Source: Nostoc sp. FACHB-110 (lineage in GTDB: Bacteria > Cyanobacteriota > Cyanobacteriia > Cyanobacteriales > Nostocaceae). From it: 64,000 nucleotides of DNA. The stretch is from NCBI RefSeq assembly GCF_014697425.1, contig NZ_JACJRU010000004.1, positions 235,474 through 299,473 on the forward strand, given 5' to 3'. This document shows, piece by piece, positions 35,704 to 44,461 of the stretch; position 1 is the stretch's first letter; each line of letters opens with the position of its first letter. Below the pieces are notes generated by a model that was given only the letters and a program-made list of their open reading frames with translations, searched no databases and was not told where the DNA came from. A program made the translations under genes and the position numbers.

Positions 35704-36132
35704 ATGAGTCAACCTATATTTCATTTGGCTTTCCCTGTCAGTGATATCCAACAGACGAAAGCATATTATGTGCATGGTTTAGGCTGTATTCCTGGCCGAG
35801 AAAGTCCTCATGCTTTAATTCTGAATCTCTACGGTCATCAACTAGTAGCGCATACTACTAAAGAGCCGTTAACAAAACAACGAACTATTTATCCTCGGCA
35901 CTTTGGTTTAATTTTTACTCAAGAAAGTCAATGGGAAGAATTATTAACTAAAGCCCAAAAGCATCAACTTTTATTTAGAGACGAAGCCAAAGACCGTTTT
36001 GTTGGTTCGCCTTTAGAGCATCGGACTTTCTTTCTAGAAGATCCTTTTTATAATTTGATGGAATTTAAATATTATCGCTACCCAGAAGCTATTTTTGGTA
36101 GTTATGAGTATACCCAAATTGGCGATCGCTAA
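35704..36132 (+). CDS. VOC-family (glyoxalase/dioxygenase fold) protein
   Basis: 142 residues made of two beta-alpha-beta-beta-beta modules. Likely metal ligands are His7 (IFHLAF), the His of YPRHFGLIF and the Glu of NLMEFKYY, so the metal site seems intact. VOC proteins include glyoxalases, extradiol dioxygenases and resistance proteins; the reaction cannot be read. Its 3' end overlaps the convergent lipase gene by 44 bases. Confidence 0.85.
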   Translation: MSQPIFHLAFPVSDIQQTKAYYVHGLGCIPGRESPHALILNLYGHQLVAHTTKEPLTKQRTIYPRHFGLIFTQESQWEELLTKAQKHQLLFRDEAKDRFVGSPLEHRTFFLEDPFYNLMEFKYYRYPEAIFGSYEYTQIGDR

Positions 36133-36739
36133 TCCCTTTTATGGGTTCTGCTAAAGCAGTGGCTACTGCGGCTATACTTCTAGAATCAGTTAACATCCAA
36201 GGGTGCGAGGCGACAGGAATAATTACTTGTGTACCTAAGGGCATTTGCGAACTCTTAGCTGGCACAATCATTAAATCGTAAGGTGTCCAAATTGATGTAA
36301 AGTTTAGTTGCTTTAACATCACAGCATCAGCATTTAAATCTTTGAGAAAATCACTGTTAGGACGCATTTGCAAACAACCAGGCCGCCAAGAACCATAAGC
36401 AATTACAGTTCCATAATGTGGCGATGCAATAGTTATAAATCGCTGCACGCGCTCAATTCCGCCCAGTCGCTGAACATAGTAACGACTGACAATTCCTCCC
36501 ATACTGAAGCCGACTATATCTATAGTCTGTTCTGGGTCAAAGTGAGTGGCAACATAATCAGCTACTTGCTGTGCCAATACATCTAGACCAACATCACCAT
36601 TATTGGGTACTAAATTTAGCGCATATACAGGCCAGCCCTTCTGTGTGAGATAATTCCTCATCTTGCGAAAGACAAATTCTGTGTCGCTAATACCATGCAC
36701 TAATAAAACCGGGTTGTACTGTTGACTGATAGAGTTCAT
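36089..36739 (-). CDS. Alpha/beta-hydrolase, triacylglycerol lipase or esterase-like
   Basis: A 216-residue hydrolase from ATG 36739 (a TTG at 36769 would add ten residues; neither has a strong ribosome site). The oxyanion region is LLVHGISDT, and the nucleophile elbow GFSMGG carries the serine (Ser79 from this start). The catalytic His is likely in VASHPWM. The layout matches LipA/EstA-type lipases that act on esters. No signal peptide is visible. The last 44 bases, including a HIP1 octamer, overlap the end of the convergent VOC gene. Confidence 0.82.
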   Translation of the reverse strand: MNSISQQYNPVLLVHGISDTEFVFRKMRNYLTQKGWPVYALNLVPNNGDVGLDVLAQQVADYVATHFDPEQTIDIVGFSMGGIVSRYYVQRLGGIERVQRFITIASPHYGTVIAYGSWRPGCLQMRPNSDFLKDLNADAVMLKQLNFTSIWTPYDLMIVPAKSSQMPLGTQVIIPVASHPWMLTDSRSIAAVATALAEPIKGISDRQFGYTHNYQK

Positions 36740-37222
36740 TGCTTGAATTTGCTTGTATACGTCTGTCAAAAATCTAGCTAAGATATGTTGCGCTCTGCCA
36801 AACCGCTATGACACTGAAGCCACTGGCTCAGAATTTATGCACAAAGTTGGTCTGTGGAGACTGGGTTTAGGGGTGATGTAAGTACCACTTTTAAAAACCT
36901 ACACTGTTGAGGTAGGGGTGTAAGAGTACAGGGAACTTCCAGAAAATATTTATCTAAAGAGATTTATTAATTTTTGTTAAGCAAACTTTCATAATCTTGC
37001 TTATAGTAACAGTAAAATTTAATAATGAATCTTGATTATGTATGGGCGGCAAGTGCCTGAAAAATCACAGATATTTGCTCTGTAGTTTCACTAAAGCGTT
37101 GTCATAGTACTAAACTATAAAGCTAGTCACGGTAATAGTACGGCGCAAAAAAATGTAGCATTAAGCTGCAATTTTTAACAATAGGTTCAAATTTACAAAT
37201 ATAGAAGGCAGGAGAAATTCTA
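36740..37222. other. Gene-free region with dispersed repeat
   Basis: The region holds one copy of a dispersed repeat at 36829-36875, followed by AT-rich sequence up to the Ala/Pro-rich protein gene. No gene is seen. Confidence 0.5.
36829..36875. repeat. Dispersed repeat, ACTTACGCACAAAG type
   Basis: A degenerate copy of the 9157-9200 repeat, with ATTTATGCACAAAGTT and TCTGTGGAGACTGGG in the same order and spacing. Confidence 0.7.
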
Positions 37223-37720
37223 ATGTCCGGGTTGATCAAACTTATCAAAAATTTAATTGGTGGGATTTTAGGCTTTGTTACAGGGTTGTTACCTGGTAAG
37301 AAAAAAGATGGCGGTTACTACTTACAACTAGATGAAAGTGGAGAAGTCGTCGAACCTACACCAAAGGCAGTAGAAGCAGCGCAACCAGCAGCTGCGACAA
37401 ATGGCACAAAAGCGACAGCACAACCAGCAGAAGAAACACCTGCACCTGTAGCTCAAACTGAGCCACAACCAGAGAAGAAACCTGCGCTGGCGACCAAAGC
37501 AGTCAAAGCTAAGGCATCTAAAAATGGCAAAGTTGAGCCAGCAGAACCCGCAAAAGCTCCTGCTGCTGTTGCTGCGGTGAAAAAAGAACCAACTGAAACT
37601 ACATTTGCACCAAAATATTTAATTCCTACTTCTACGAATGGCCGTCGCCGTCCTGGAGCAAATATGAGTTCTTTCTTAGACATGGCAAGTCAAGTAAAAA
37701 CTCCTAGCCAAGCTCAGTAA
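37223..37720 (+). CDS. Ala/Pro-rich protein with an amphipathic N-terminal helix, unknown function
   Basis: 165 residues. The N-terminus (LIKLIKNLIGGILGFVTGLL) is a hydrophobic or amphipathic helix that could bind a membrane, followed by GKKKDGGYYLQLDESGE. The middle (about 50-130) is low-complexity Ala/Pro/Glu/Lys, probably disordered. The C-terminus has a short conserved-looking block (FAPKYLIPTSTNGRRRPGAN, then SSFLDMASQ). A good AGGAG ribosome site precedes ATG 37223. I believe similar small proteins are widespread in cyanobacteria but do not recognise a function. Confidence 0.7.
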   Translation: MSGLIKLIKNLIGGILGFVTGLLPGKKKDGGYYLQLDESGEVVEPTPKAVEAAQPAAATNGTKATAQPAEETPAPVAQTEPQPEKKPALATKAVKAKASKNGKVEPAEPAKAPAAVAAVKKEPTETTFAPKYLIPTSTNGRRRPGANMSSFLDMASQVKTPSQAQ

Positions 37721-37745
37721 TTCAATTTTCATTGTTAGCGATCGC

Positions 37746-38828
37746 CTAGCATTTATTAAACACCAATCCGCTATACAAATGAAAAGCTGCATCCCAGTTA
37801 GTCTGCTCTCTCCGAAACAGATGAATATGGGGTGTAATGTTGTTTAAAAGCTCGGTTTCATCCACAATTGTCTCGGCAAAAGGTGTGAAATCTGACCAAA
37901 TTTTAACTTGTGGTAGCTGCTGTTCTAGCCAGTTAAGTACCTGATTCCAGTTAATTCTGATGGTATTGTGACTTGCTTGAACAGCTATTTCTAATCCTTG
38001 CTGAAATTGATAACTGTTGTCGGAAAGTCTGAGAATACAACGCCGCTCAGGAATGTGTAAATCACAAAACTGGGCATAGTCTTGAGTTTGGGTTTTGCGT
38101 TCAAGTTGGTGTCGCGCATTCACATCTACCACTTGTTCAAAAATTGGTAACAAACCCACCACTCTTGCTTGCACTTCTGACCAACTAAAGGAGAGAGAAC
38201 CAAGTTGATTTTCTTGGTTGCGACAAATAACTGTAGCTTGTTGAGTAGATTCAGAAAAATACTCGACTTGAAAAACTTGGATTTGCTCAATTGCGGCTAT
38301 TGATACCCAAAAACAGGGAATTTCAGCTTGCTGTAGTTGCTCACCATAATATTTTAGTTCACCTATTGCCCCAGAACGGTAGAGTTTCCAATGCCGAGTT
38401 GGGAGTAATAACCTGGCTGTGTAAGCATCTAGCTGCATGATTTGAGCTAATTTTGGTGCAGCGATGGCTTTGAGTTCGTTAGGTATTGGCTCTAAAAGTA
38501 ATATGCCTGGTTCTGTGCTGTTAGGTTCGGCTGTAGCTTTAGCTATCGCTCTTTGTCTGGTTTCTTGCTCAATTTCTTGCAGACGTTGTAAGCCTTGACG
38601 TGTTTGTGTGACTATTTTGCTATTAGTTGTACTCTGCAACAACTGACGATAGATTTTTTCTGCATCTTGGTGTTTGGCAGATACTTCATAAAGTCTGCCG
38701 ACATAAAATTGCACCCAAGGATTGTCTGGTGATTCTTTGACTAGTTGTTGCAGCAATTTGGCAGCAGTGTGATAATCTTTACGCTCAAAAGCGATCGCAA
38801 CCTGCTCAATCATGGTTTTTTCCTGCAT
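37746..38828 (-). CDS. TPR-repeat protein of unknown function
   Basis: 360 residues. Two tetratricopeptide repeats occupy residues 5-75 (AFERKDYHTAAKLLQQLVKE and WVQFYVGRLYEVSAKHQDAE), followed by a helical linker. Residues 110-360 form a domain I do not recognise, with RLLLPTRHWKLYRSGAIGEL. No signal peptide or membrane helix. It lies just upstream of rsmE on the chromosome but downstream in transcription: same strand, 38 bases apart, so cotranscription with rsmE is possible. Confidence 0.72.
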   Translation of the reverse strand: MQEKTMIEQVAIAFERKDYHTAAKLLQQLVKESPDNPWVQFYVGRLYEVSAKHQDAEKIYRQLLQSTTNSKIVTQTRQGLQRLQEIEQETRQRAIAKATAEPNSTEPGILLLEPIPNELKAIAAPKLAQIMQLDAYTARLLLPTRHWKLYRSGAIGELKYYGEQLQQAEIPCFWVSIAAIEQIQVFQVEYFSESTQQATVICRNQENQLGSLSFSWSEVQARVVGLLPIFEQVVDVNARHQLERKTQTQDYAQFCDLHIPERRCILRLSDNSYQFQQGLEIAVQASHNTIRINWNQVLNWLEQQLPQVKIWSDFTPFAETIVDETELLNNITPHIHLFRREQTNWDAAFHLYSGLVFNKC

Positions 38829-38866
38829 CCCCGCGTGTGTGTTTTGGTTGGAGCGATATATATCAT

Positions 38867-39598
38867 TTATACTTCATAGACTGCGGTAACTATGGATAAA
38901 GCCACAATGGGAGCAGTCACAGCGCGGAGAATGCGACGACCGAGGGATACAGCTTGAAAGCCAGAAGCGATCGCAATTTCTACTTCTTTTTCTGTCCAGC
39001 CGCCTTCGGGGCCTGTAGCAATAATTAGTTCTTGGTCAGTGGTTATTTGTGCTTTGTGGGATAAGCAATTAATTAGATGAGGATAGTTACCCCGCGCCTC
39101 ACATATATACTTTTGACCATTGACCGTTGACTCTTGACCCTTGACCATTGAAATAAAGTCCACTGGTTCTAAAATTGTGGGGACAAAAGCCCGTTCTGAT
39201 TGTTCGGCGGCTTCGGCGGCGATGCGTCGCCAGCGTTCCAGTTTTTGGGGGCTGGGATGGAGGAGAGTGCGATCGCTAATTACCGGAGCAATACAAGTTA
39301 CACCTAATTCCGTACAGTAGCGCACCACTTCATCGAATCCATTGCCTTTGGGCAAAGCTGCAACCAACGTAATTGATACTGGTAATTCTGTTTCTACGGA
39401 GAGCGTTTCTAAAATCTGAGCTTGTTCTGTGGCTAACTGCGCCAACCACCATTTACCCAAACCATCCATTGCAATAAAACGATCGCCTTCACGCAAACGC
39501 AACACACGCCCTAGATAATGTAGTTGCTGGGGTGTAAGTATAATTTGGTCTTGTTGAAATTGAGCAGGGGCGATCGCAATTCGTTGGAGTTGAGTCAT
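38867..39598 (-). CDS. rsmE: 16S rRNA (uracil1498-N3)-methyltransferase RsmE
   Basis: SPOUT-class methyltransferase of 243 residues that methylates U1498 of 16S rRNA in the 30S subunit. The N-terminal PUA-like part has HYLGRVLRLREGD; the C-terminal knot has LIIATGPEGGWTEKEVE and SLGRRILRAVTAP, which bind S-adenosylmethionine. Odd: residues about 150-163 (SMVKGQESTVNGQ) are encoded by five TTGACCN-type heptamers at 39113-39147, an STRR insertion that keeps the frame and probably forms a surface loop. It is downstream in gene order from no clear partner; the TPR gene follows after 38 bases. Confidence 0.92.
   Translation of the reverse strand: MTQLQRIAIAPAQFQQDQIILTPQQLHYLGRVLRLREGDRFIAMDGLGKWWLAQLATEQAQILETLSVETELPVSITLVAALPKGNGFDEVVRYCTELGVTCIAPVISDRTLLHPSPQKLERWRRIAAEAAEQSERAFVPTILEPVDFISMVKGQESTVNGQKYICEARGNYPHLINCLSHKAQITTDQELIIATGPEGGWTEKEVEIAIASGFQAVSLGRRILRAVTAPIVALSIVTAVYEV
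39113..39147. repeat. STRR heptamer array inside rsmE
   Basis: Five tandem 7-base units: TTGACCA, TTGACCG, TTGACTC, TTGACCC and TTGACCA. They are translated in the RsmE reading frame. Confidence 0.85.
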
Positions 39599-39652
39599 GA
39601 GTCATGCTATATCAAGTGTATTAACACGATAAATGGTGCGATCGCATTTACC

Positions 39653-39803
39653 CAGGACTTACGCACAAAGATTATCTATGGAGATTGGGTGTCAGGGTGA
39701 AAGGGTATGGGGTGTAAGGATTTTGAATTAGTACACCCCTATACCCCTACACCCTAAATCAAGGTTTTTGGGTCATAACGTAAAAAACCTACCCCTGTCA
39801 GCA
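39653..39803. repeat. Composite dispersed repeat
   Basis: 39653-39697 is a near-exact copy of the 9157-9200 repeat (CAGGACTTACGCACAAAG), and 39741-39803 is an inverted copy of 8250-8310. Thus two blocks found on either side of the aldolase gene sit next to each other here. Confidence 0.8.
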
Positions 39804-39888
39804 CCCCACCCCTTTGGGCTGCTCAGATTCTCATGATAATGCCGCATCAGCAAGATACTGACACGGCAGCTAGGCAGTGGATGAATAG

Positions 39889-40602
39889 TTATGCTTTGGC
39901 TGGAGATTTTTTATGTTTTTTGGCAAACGAAACTGTACTTAAACCTGCCAAAGTTAAAATTCCTAAAACAGAAGTGGGTTCAGGAACCTGAGCCGCCGTT
40001 ACGCTAATTGCGTCGATGTAAGTACCCAAACTATTGGATAATTCACCAAAGTTGTTGAAGCTTAGACGGGTTGTGGTACTGGTTGCCACCAACTCATAAG
40101 TGTATAGTCGCCAATTAGTATCGCTCAACCCAACACCACTAGCACTGAGACTATCTACTAAAGTGCCGCCCCAGTTAATGTTGAGCAAGTTTTGAGATAC
40201 ACCAGGACGAGGAGAAAAAGCAAACTGTAACTGATACTTTTTACCTATTTCCGTTGTTAAGTCTTGGAAAATCCCTGATACGGCTCTGCTATCCAATTCT
40301 ACAAGTTGCGACCCATCATAAGCCTTACCAGCAGCATTATGCTGAATTTCGATAGGGCCTGGAGAACCAGTTAGTAAACTCCATCCTGGAATAGACGAAA
40401 AAAACTGGAAATCACCCGAAGGAATGACAGGTTCTTCAAAACTAGAATTAGTTACTAGATTGACTGCCGTAGCTGGTTTAGTCGCCAGTGTTAAGGGTAA
40501 TAAACCCAAAGTAAATGCAGCACCGATCTGGGAAAATAAGATTTTGGGTGATGCAGTTATCTGACTAAAAAATTTATGCCCCGGAAAATTATTGTTTGAC
40601 AT
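39889..40602 (-). CDS. PEP-CTERM sorting-domain protein, secreted
   Basis: 237 residues. N-terminal signal peptide (about 22-46), then a beta-sandwich carbohydrate-binding-like domain (about 47-205: NLVTNSSFEEPV, IPGWSLLTGSPGPIEIQ, YDGSQLVELDS), similar to DUF642-type modules. The C-terminus has the PEP-CTERM signal: VPEPTSVLGI, a hydrophobic helix and a KKHKK basic tail, which directs processing by an exosortase. It probably ends up at the cell surface or in the sheath. Standalone gene, flanked by repeat-rich intergenic DNA on both sides. Confidence 0.87.
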   Translation of the reverse strand: MSNNNFPGHKFFSQITASPKILFSQIGAAFTLGLLPLTLATKPATAVNLVTNSSFEEPVIPSGDFQFFSSIPGWSLLTGSPGPIEIQHNAAGKAYDGSQLVELDSRAVSGIFQDLTTEIGKKYQLQFAFSPRPGVSQNLLNINWGGTLVDSLSASGVGLSDTNWRLYTYELVATSTTTRLSFNNFGELSNSLGTYIDAISVTAAQVPEPTSVLGILTLAGLSTVSFAKKHKKSPAKA

Positions 40603-40815
40603 TTTTTACTATTAAGTCTGAGTAATAGTAACTGTGCTTACGTATTTTTATACAAACATTACCTTGTTTCCTGGGTAATTTCATAGTCTATTTACCAATT
40701 CTTTATATTTAACTGGCAAAAACTCCATAAAGTATCTTTAGTTCTCGTGGAGAATAACTAGTCTGCTAATAACACAACGCTTCTATATTTCGTACACTTT
40801 TTTCAATGTATGCTG

Positions 40816-40928
40816 ACTAGTACAACAAGGCAAAAGTAAAAAGGCAAAAGTAAAAAGAAAGAATAGCGATACCACAAGCCTTTTAGCAATTTTTTATGGT
40901 CTGTTTATTTACGCCGACTTGTACTAGT
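40816..40928. mobile_element. 113-base MITE-like element with ACTAGTACAA termini, copy 1
   Basis: Perfect 10-base terminal inverted repeats ACTAGTACAA/TTGTACTAGT. The interior begins with four heptamers (AGGCAAA, AGTAAAA twice over). A second copy lies in opposite orientation at 47950-48061, about 105 of 112 positions identical by eye. Confidence 0.75.
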
Positions 40929-40989
40929 ACAACGCGGTGGAAATTAAAGATACCATTTCAAGTTAGTGAAAAACTTGTGATATAAGCTT

Positions 40990-41052
40990 TTTTACTTTTT
41001 ACTTTTGCCTTTTCACTTTTTACTTTTGCCTTTTTACTTTTTACTTTTGCCT
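40990..41052. repeat. STRR array of nine heptamers
   Basis: Three 21-base units, each TTTTACT (or TTTCACT), TTTTACT, TTTGCCT. The heptamers are the reverse complement type of those inside the element at 40816-40928. Confidence 0.8.
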
Positions 41053-41124
41053 TTTCCTCGGTTTAAAGCATGAGTTAGAAGTCAATTTTCCTCATACTTC
41101 CTAACTCATGCCGTCAAAGAGCAA

Positions 41125-44100
41125 CTATAAATCTTGAGATAAAGGACGACCAGATATCACCATAAATCCCATAGAATCAAGTTGAATTTCTGGTTGGATA
41201 ATTCCTTTAACAATAGCAGCTTTTAAAACACCTTCTATTTTCAGTTCTTCTGCTAAAGTATGATCCCAAGTTTGGCTATTTAAGCGTAGACGTAATTGCT
41301 CAACTCTTTGGCCTAATTTCTTGTCGGCAATTTGAGCATACTGCTGACATAATTGCCTAAAATCTGGACGTTCGGTGAGTAATTGTTTAGATATATTACC
41401 TGCTTGATAGCAAACATTCTGCCAATTATCAGGAGGAATAAAATTATCAATTACCTCTAAACGCTCTTTAGCGAGATTGTAATCTTGCACCCCATGATGA
41501 TTTTTGTCTTTCTGATATGGGTGTTGTAAGATATTCAAAATTAATTCATCTTGAACATCACACAGTGCTTCAGAACTAGCATCAACAAAAATTGTTTTGA
41601 TAAATGGGGGAAATAGAGCATCAACTCGCCTTTTTAAGATGTTGTATTGGGAATTATCGAGTTGATAATCTGTAATAACTTGCTTGATATGTTTGAGATC
41701 AACTTCAACCAAATAATTACAACGAAAACCAAACCACTCTTTTTTTGGTTCACTTTCCCAAGATGAGTAATGTCGCCAAAGTGCAAAGGCTTGACCTCTA
41801 TCATCCCATTCTATATAGCTAGAGACTGTATCTATTAATGCCTCTCCAATGCGGAAAAGTTTGATACCTGAATTTTGGTTTGCGACTCGACGATTATAAG
41901 TGCCAAATTGGTTGATATTGCTGCTAGCAAAGCGAGTTTTTAATTCATTTGCCGAAACTAAAGTATATTTACTCGCTTGATAGTGCTTCACATCTGCTAA
42001 ATCTGGATGATAAACTGATTTAAATTTTAAGGCGTTATCAATCCAGCCTTCTATCGAACGCTTAATTTCATTATGATTGCTATCATAATTATCTAGCTCT
42101 TGAAAATAGGTATTCTCCTTTTCTGACTCGTTAATTGGGGTGGGGGAATTCTCAGTTTTGATATTTGACTGGGCTTGAGCCAGTTCTTGTTGAATTGAGG
42201 GAATTAAGTTTAATAAACCACTAGCACCTGACTTAAATAAGGCATTTTCTAAGTCTGATAATTTCTGATGCAATTGGGAACCTGCTATTGATTGAGTGAA
42301 AATTGAACATCCATCTTTTAATAGCTGATACCAAGCAGCATGAAGACTATCTTCTAAATCAACCCCCACTAACACAGTAAAATCAACATCTTTGACTCGC
42401 CCAATTCTATCAAACCTGCCAATTCTTTGTTCGAGGTTATGGGGTAGCCAAGGAATATCAAAGTTAATGAACCAATCCACAAATTGGAAGTTATGCCCTT
42501 CTTGGGCTGAAGCATCACAAACTAAAATAAAGCACTGAGAATTACTTTGAAACTGCTTTAAATTCTTTTCAGTTTCTATCCAAGGTTGTTCTGAATGATG
42601 AATGGCAATGCTTTGTGCGCCTAGAGTTGCTGATAAAAGACGAGCTATTTCTTGGCAAGTTTGTTTAAAGTCAGTAAATATGATGATTTTTGGTAAATAA
42701 TCACCAGGAATAGGTCTTTGAATTCTTTGTTTGATTCTTTCGGCTAGTTGGTTAATGTTGCTGCGGAATGATTGCAAACCAAAAATTTCTGACAGGCGAT
42801 AGAGCAAAATAATTTTGAGTAATTCCAGGCGATCTCCATCTTCTGAAGGTTGATTTATCATCTGGCGTAGGGATGTTAAAATCTCTTCTTCTCCAGTAAA
42901 TTTAGGAGCTTGAGTTAAGAAATTGACATCATCATTGCTAAATTCTTTAGTCAATGCGGGATGACGAATTCCACTCAGACGCGCTGCAATTACTTGCTCT
43001 AAAATGCCTAACCACGTACCCGAGGCTAAGAACAAAAGCAGAAAAATTCGCTGATAATCTTCTTGTTGAGGAGCAGCATTACGCCATTTTTCAATTAGTT
43101 CGTGAATATCAGGCGATCGCTCATCTAAATCATATTCTTCTTTAGGGACAATATTCCGACTAAATATTGCATCTTCTACGGCAGCACGGCGATTACAAAG
43201 TACTCGATGGCTGGATGGATTTAAACTTGTCAAATCATCCAACTTATAAATTGTTGGCTCTAGTAGATGTAGCATTACTAGCAAATCTTGGTCATTTTGG
43301 AGAATTTGACTAGCAGATAATAATAGTAACCTTTCACTTTTTTGAGCTAAATGTTTATAAGATGCAAATCGCTGGCGCAATTCCAAGTCTGGAGAATTAG
43401 CCATTGCCGCAATATGATGAGCTTCATCTAAAATTAGTAACCCAATACTTGCTTTTGGGTTGATTTTATGCACATCATCATAAGCCAACACAACTACGCG
43501 TTTCGGAAAATGCGAAAGATAAAATTTATCTTCTAATTCTTGTTTCCATTGTTGTAATATTTTTCCTGGGACTACAACTACTGCACCTTTTTTTGGTTCA
43601 TCGAGCAAATATTGACGCAAAATTACGCCAGCTTCAATTGTTTTCCCCAGTCCAACTTCATCTGCTAATAAATAACGTTGAATGGGGTCTTCTAATACGC
43701 GCCGAATAACTTCAACTTGATGAGGATAAAGATTAATATTAGCCGAAAGTAGTCCGGTCATCCCTAAACTCACAGCCCGTTGCTTGACTAAACATTGGAC
43801 TAAAGCTAACCTTCGATCATGCAAATAAGGTGACTCATGACCTTTGATAGCTAAAGTTTCAATAGGGTCTTTGATTGCTAAATTACAACGGACGTAAATA
43901 TCTTGTTCCGCTATATTGATTGAATTCTTATTTGGCAAATCAACTTGATATTTTTGAATATCTTCATCCCAAATAAAAATTCTGCCAACTATCCATTGAT
44001 CTTTGTCTTTTAATTTGATGTAGCATCGAGTCTGTTGCTTCAGCATAACTGAAGATAAAGACTGTAATGGTAAAGTTTTTTGCAAGCGTTGTCCTATGGA

Positions 44101-44202
44101 GCATAAATACTCAACAACGACATTGCTATAAGAGATTTCCACAACTTTACCTATCCCCAAAGTATTATTCGAGGACTCTACTAGTGAGCCGAGCTTAATC
44201 AT
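41125..44202 (-). CDS. SNF2/RapA-like DEAH helicase, possibly DpdE-like
   Basis: 1025 residues. The N-terminal region (1-60) looks like a small beta-barrel of the RapA type (NNTLGIGKVVEISYSNVVVE). Helicase core: LLADEVGLGKTIEAG with Lys187, DEAH at 259-262, LLLLSAS, and the second lobe with IIFTDF, CDASAQEGHNFQFVDW and LEQRIGRFDRIGR. A long C-terminal part (about 650-1025) is unlike chromatin remodellers. Size and layout recall the large SNF2-like ATPases of phage-defence loci, especially DpdE of the 7-deazaguanine DNA modification system. No dpd, DISARM or methylase genes are nearby, so if it is defence-related it is isolated. RapA-type RNA polymerase recycling is an alternative. Confidence 0.75.
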   Translation of the reverse strand: MIKLGSLVESSNNTLGIGKVVEISYSNVVVEYLCSIGQRLQKTLPLQSLSSVMLKQQTRCYIKLKDKDQWIVGRIFIWDEDIQKYQVDLPNKNSINIAEQDIYVRCNLAIKDPIETLAIKGHESPYLHDRRLALVQCLVKQRAVSLGMTGLLSANINLYPHQVEVIRRVLEDPIQRYLLADEVGLGKTIEAGVILRQYLLDEPKKGAVVVVPGKILQQWKQELEDKFYLSHFPKRVVVLAYDDVHKINPKASIGLLILDEAHHIAAMANSPDLELRQRFASYKHLAQKSERLLLLSASQILQNDQDLLVMLHLLEPTIYKLDDLTSLNPSSHRVLCNRRAAVEDAIFSRNIVPKEEYDLDERSPDIHELIEKWRNAAPQQEDYQRIFLLLFLASGTWLGILEQVIAARLSGIRHPALTKEFSNDDVNFLTQAPKFTGEEEILTSLRQMINQPSEDGDRLELLKIILLYRLSEIFGLQSFRSNINQLAERIKQRIQRPIPGDYLPKIIIFTDFKQTCQEIARLLSATLGAQSIAIHHSEQPWIETEKNLKQFQSNSQCFILVCDASAQEGHNFQFVDWFINFDIPWLPHNLEQRIGRFDRIGRVKDVDFTVLVGVDLEDSLHAAWYQLLKDGCSIFTQSIAGSQLHQKLSDLENALFKSGASGLLNLIPSIQQELAQAQSNIKTENSPTPINESEKENTYFQELDNYDSNHNEIKRSIEGWIDNALKFKSVYHPDLADVKHYQASKYTLVSANELKTRFASSNINQFGTYNRRVANQNSGIKLFRIGEALIDTVSSYIEWDDRGQAFALWRHYSSWESEPKKEWFGFRCNYLVEVDLKHIKQVITDYQLDNSQYNILKRRVDALFPPFIKTIFVDASSEALCDVQDELILNILQHPYQKDKNHHGVQDYNLAKERLEVIDNFIPPDNWQNVCYQAGNISKQLLTERPDFRQLCQQYAQIADKKLGQRVEQLRLRLNSQTWDHTLAEELKIEGVLKAAIVKGIIQPEIQLDSMGFMVISGRPLSQDL

Positions 44203-44461
44203 AGTTTTAGTCCCCTAAATACTCCTTCCTAAACCTTGTAAAACTTCTCTAAAAATTTTGCAGAATTTCAATTGTAGCTGTTTTTGTGAGACTGTAGCAG
44301 CTAAGGGATGCAAACCTGGTAAATTAGCACGGCTAAACCAAGATTTTGTTGAATTACAGTTTCGGTTTGACGAGCGATCGCTTATAGGTTAACCTGATGT
44401 GGGTTGTTAGTACGCTATTTTATCAAGTTGCCAGGTGATTGGGGTTGAATTCAAGCATGAA

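Larger units (their letters stand above)
40603..41124. other. Gene-free, repeat-rich region
   Basis: 522 bases upstream of the PEP-CTERM gene and downstream of the helicase. 40816-40928 is a mobile-looking element and 40990-41052 a heptamer array. The remainder is AT-rich leader sequence. Confidence 0.6.

Noticed and set aside
40990..41052. Regular T-rich array considered as a CRISPR
   Set aside because: The unit is 7 bases with no spacers, so it is an STRR array.
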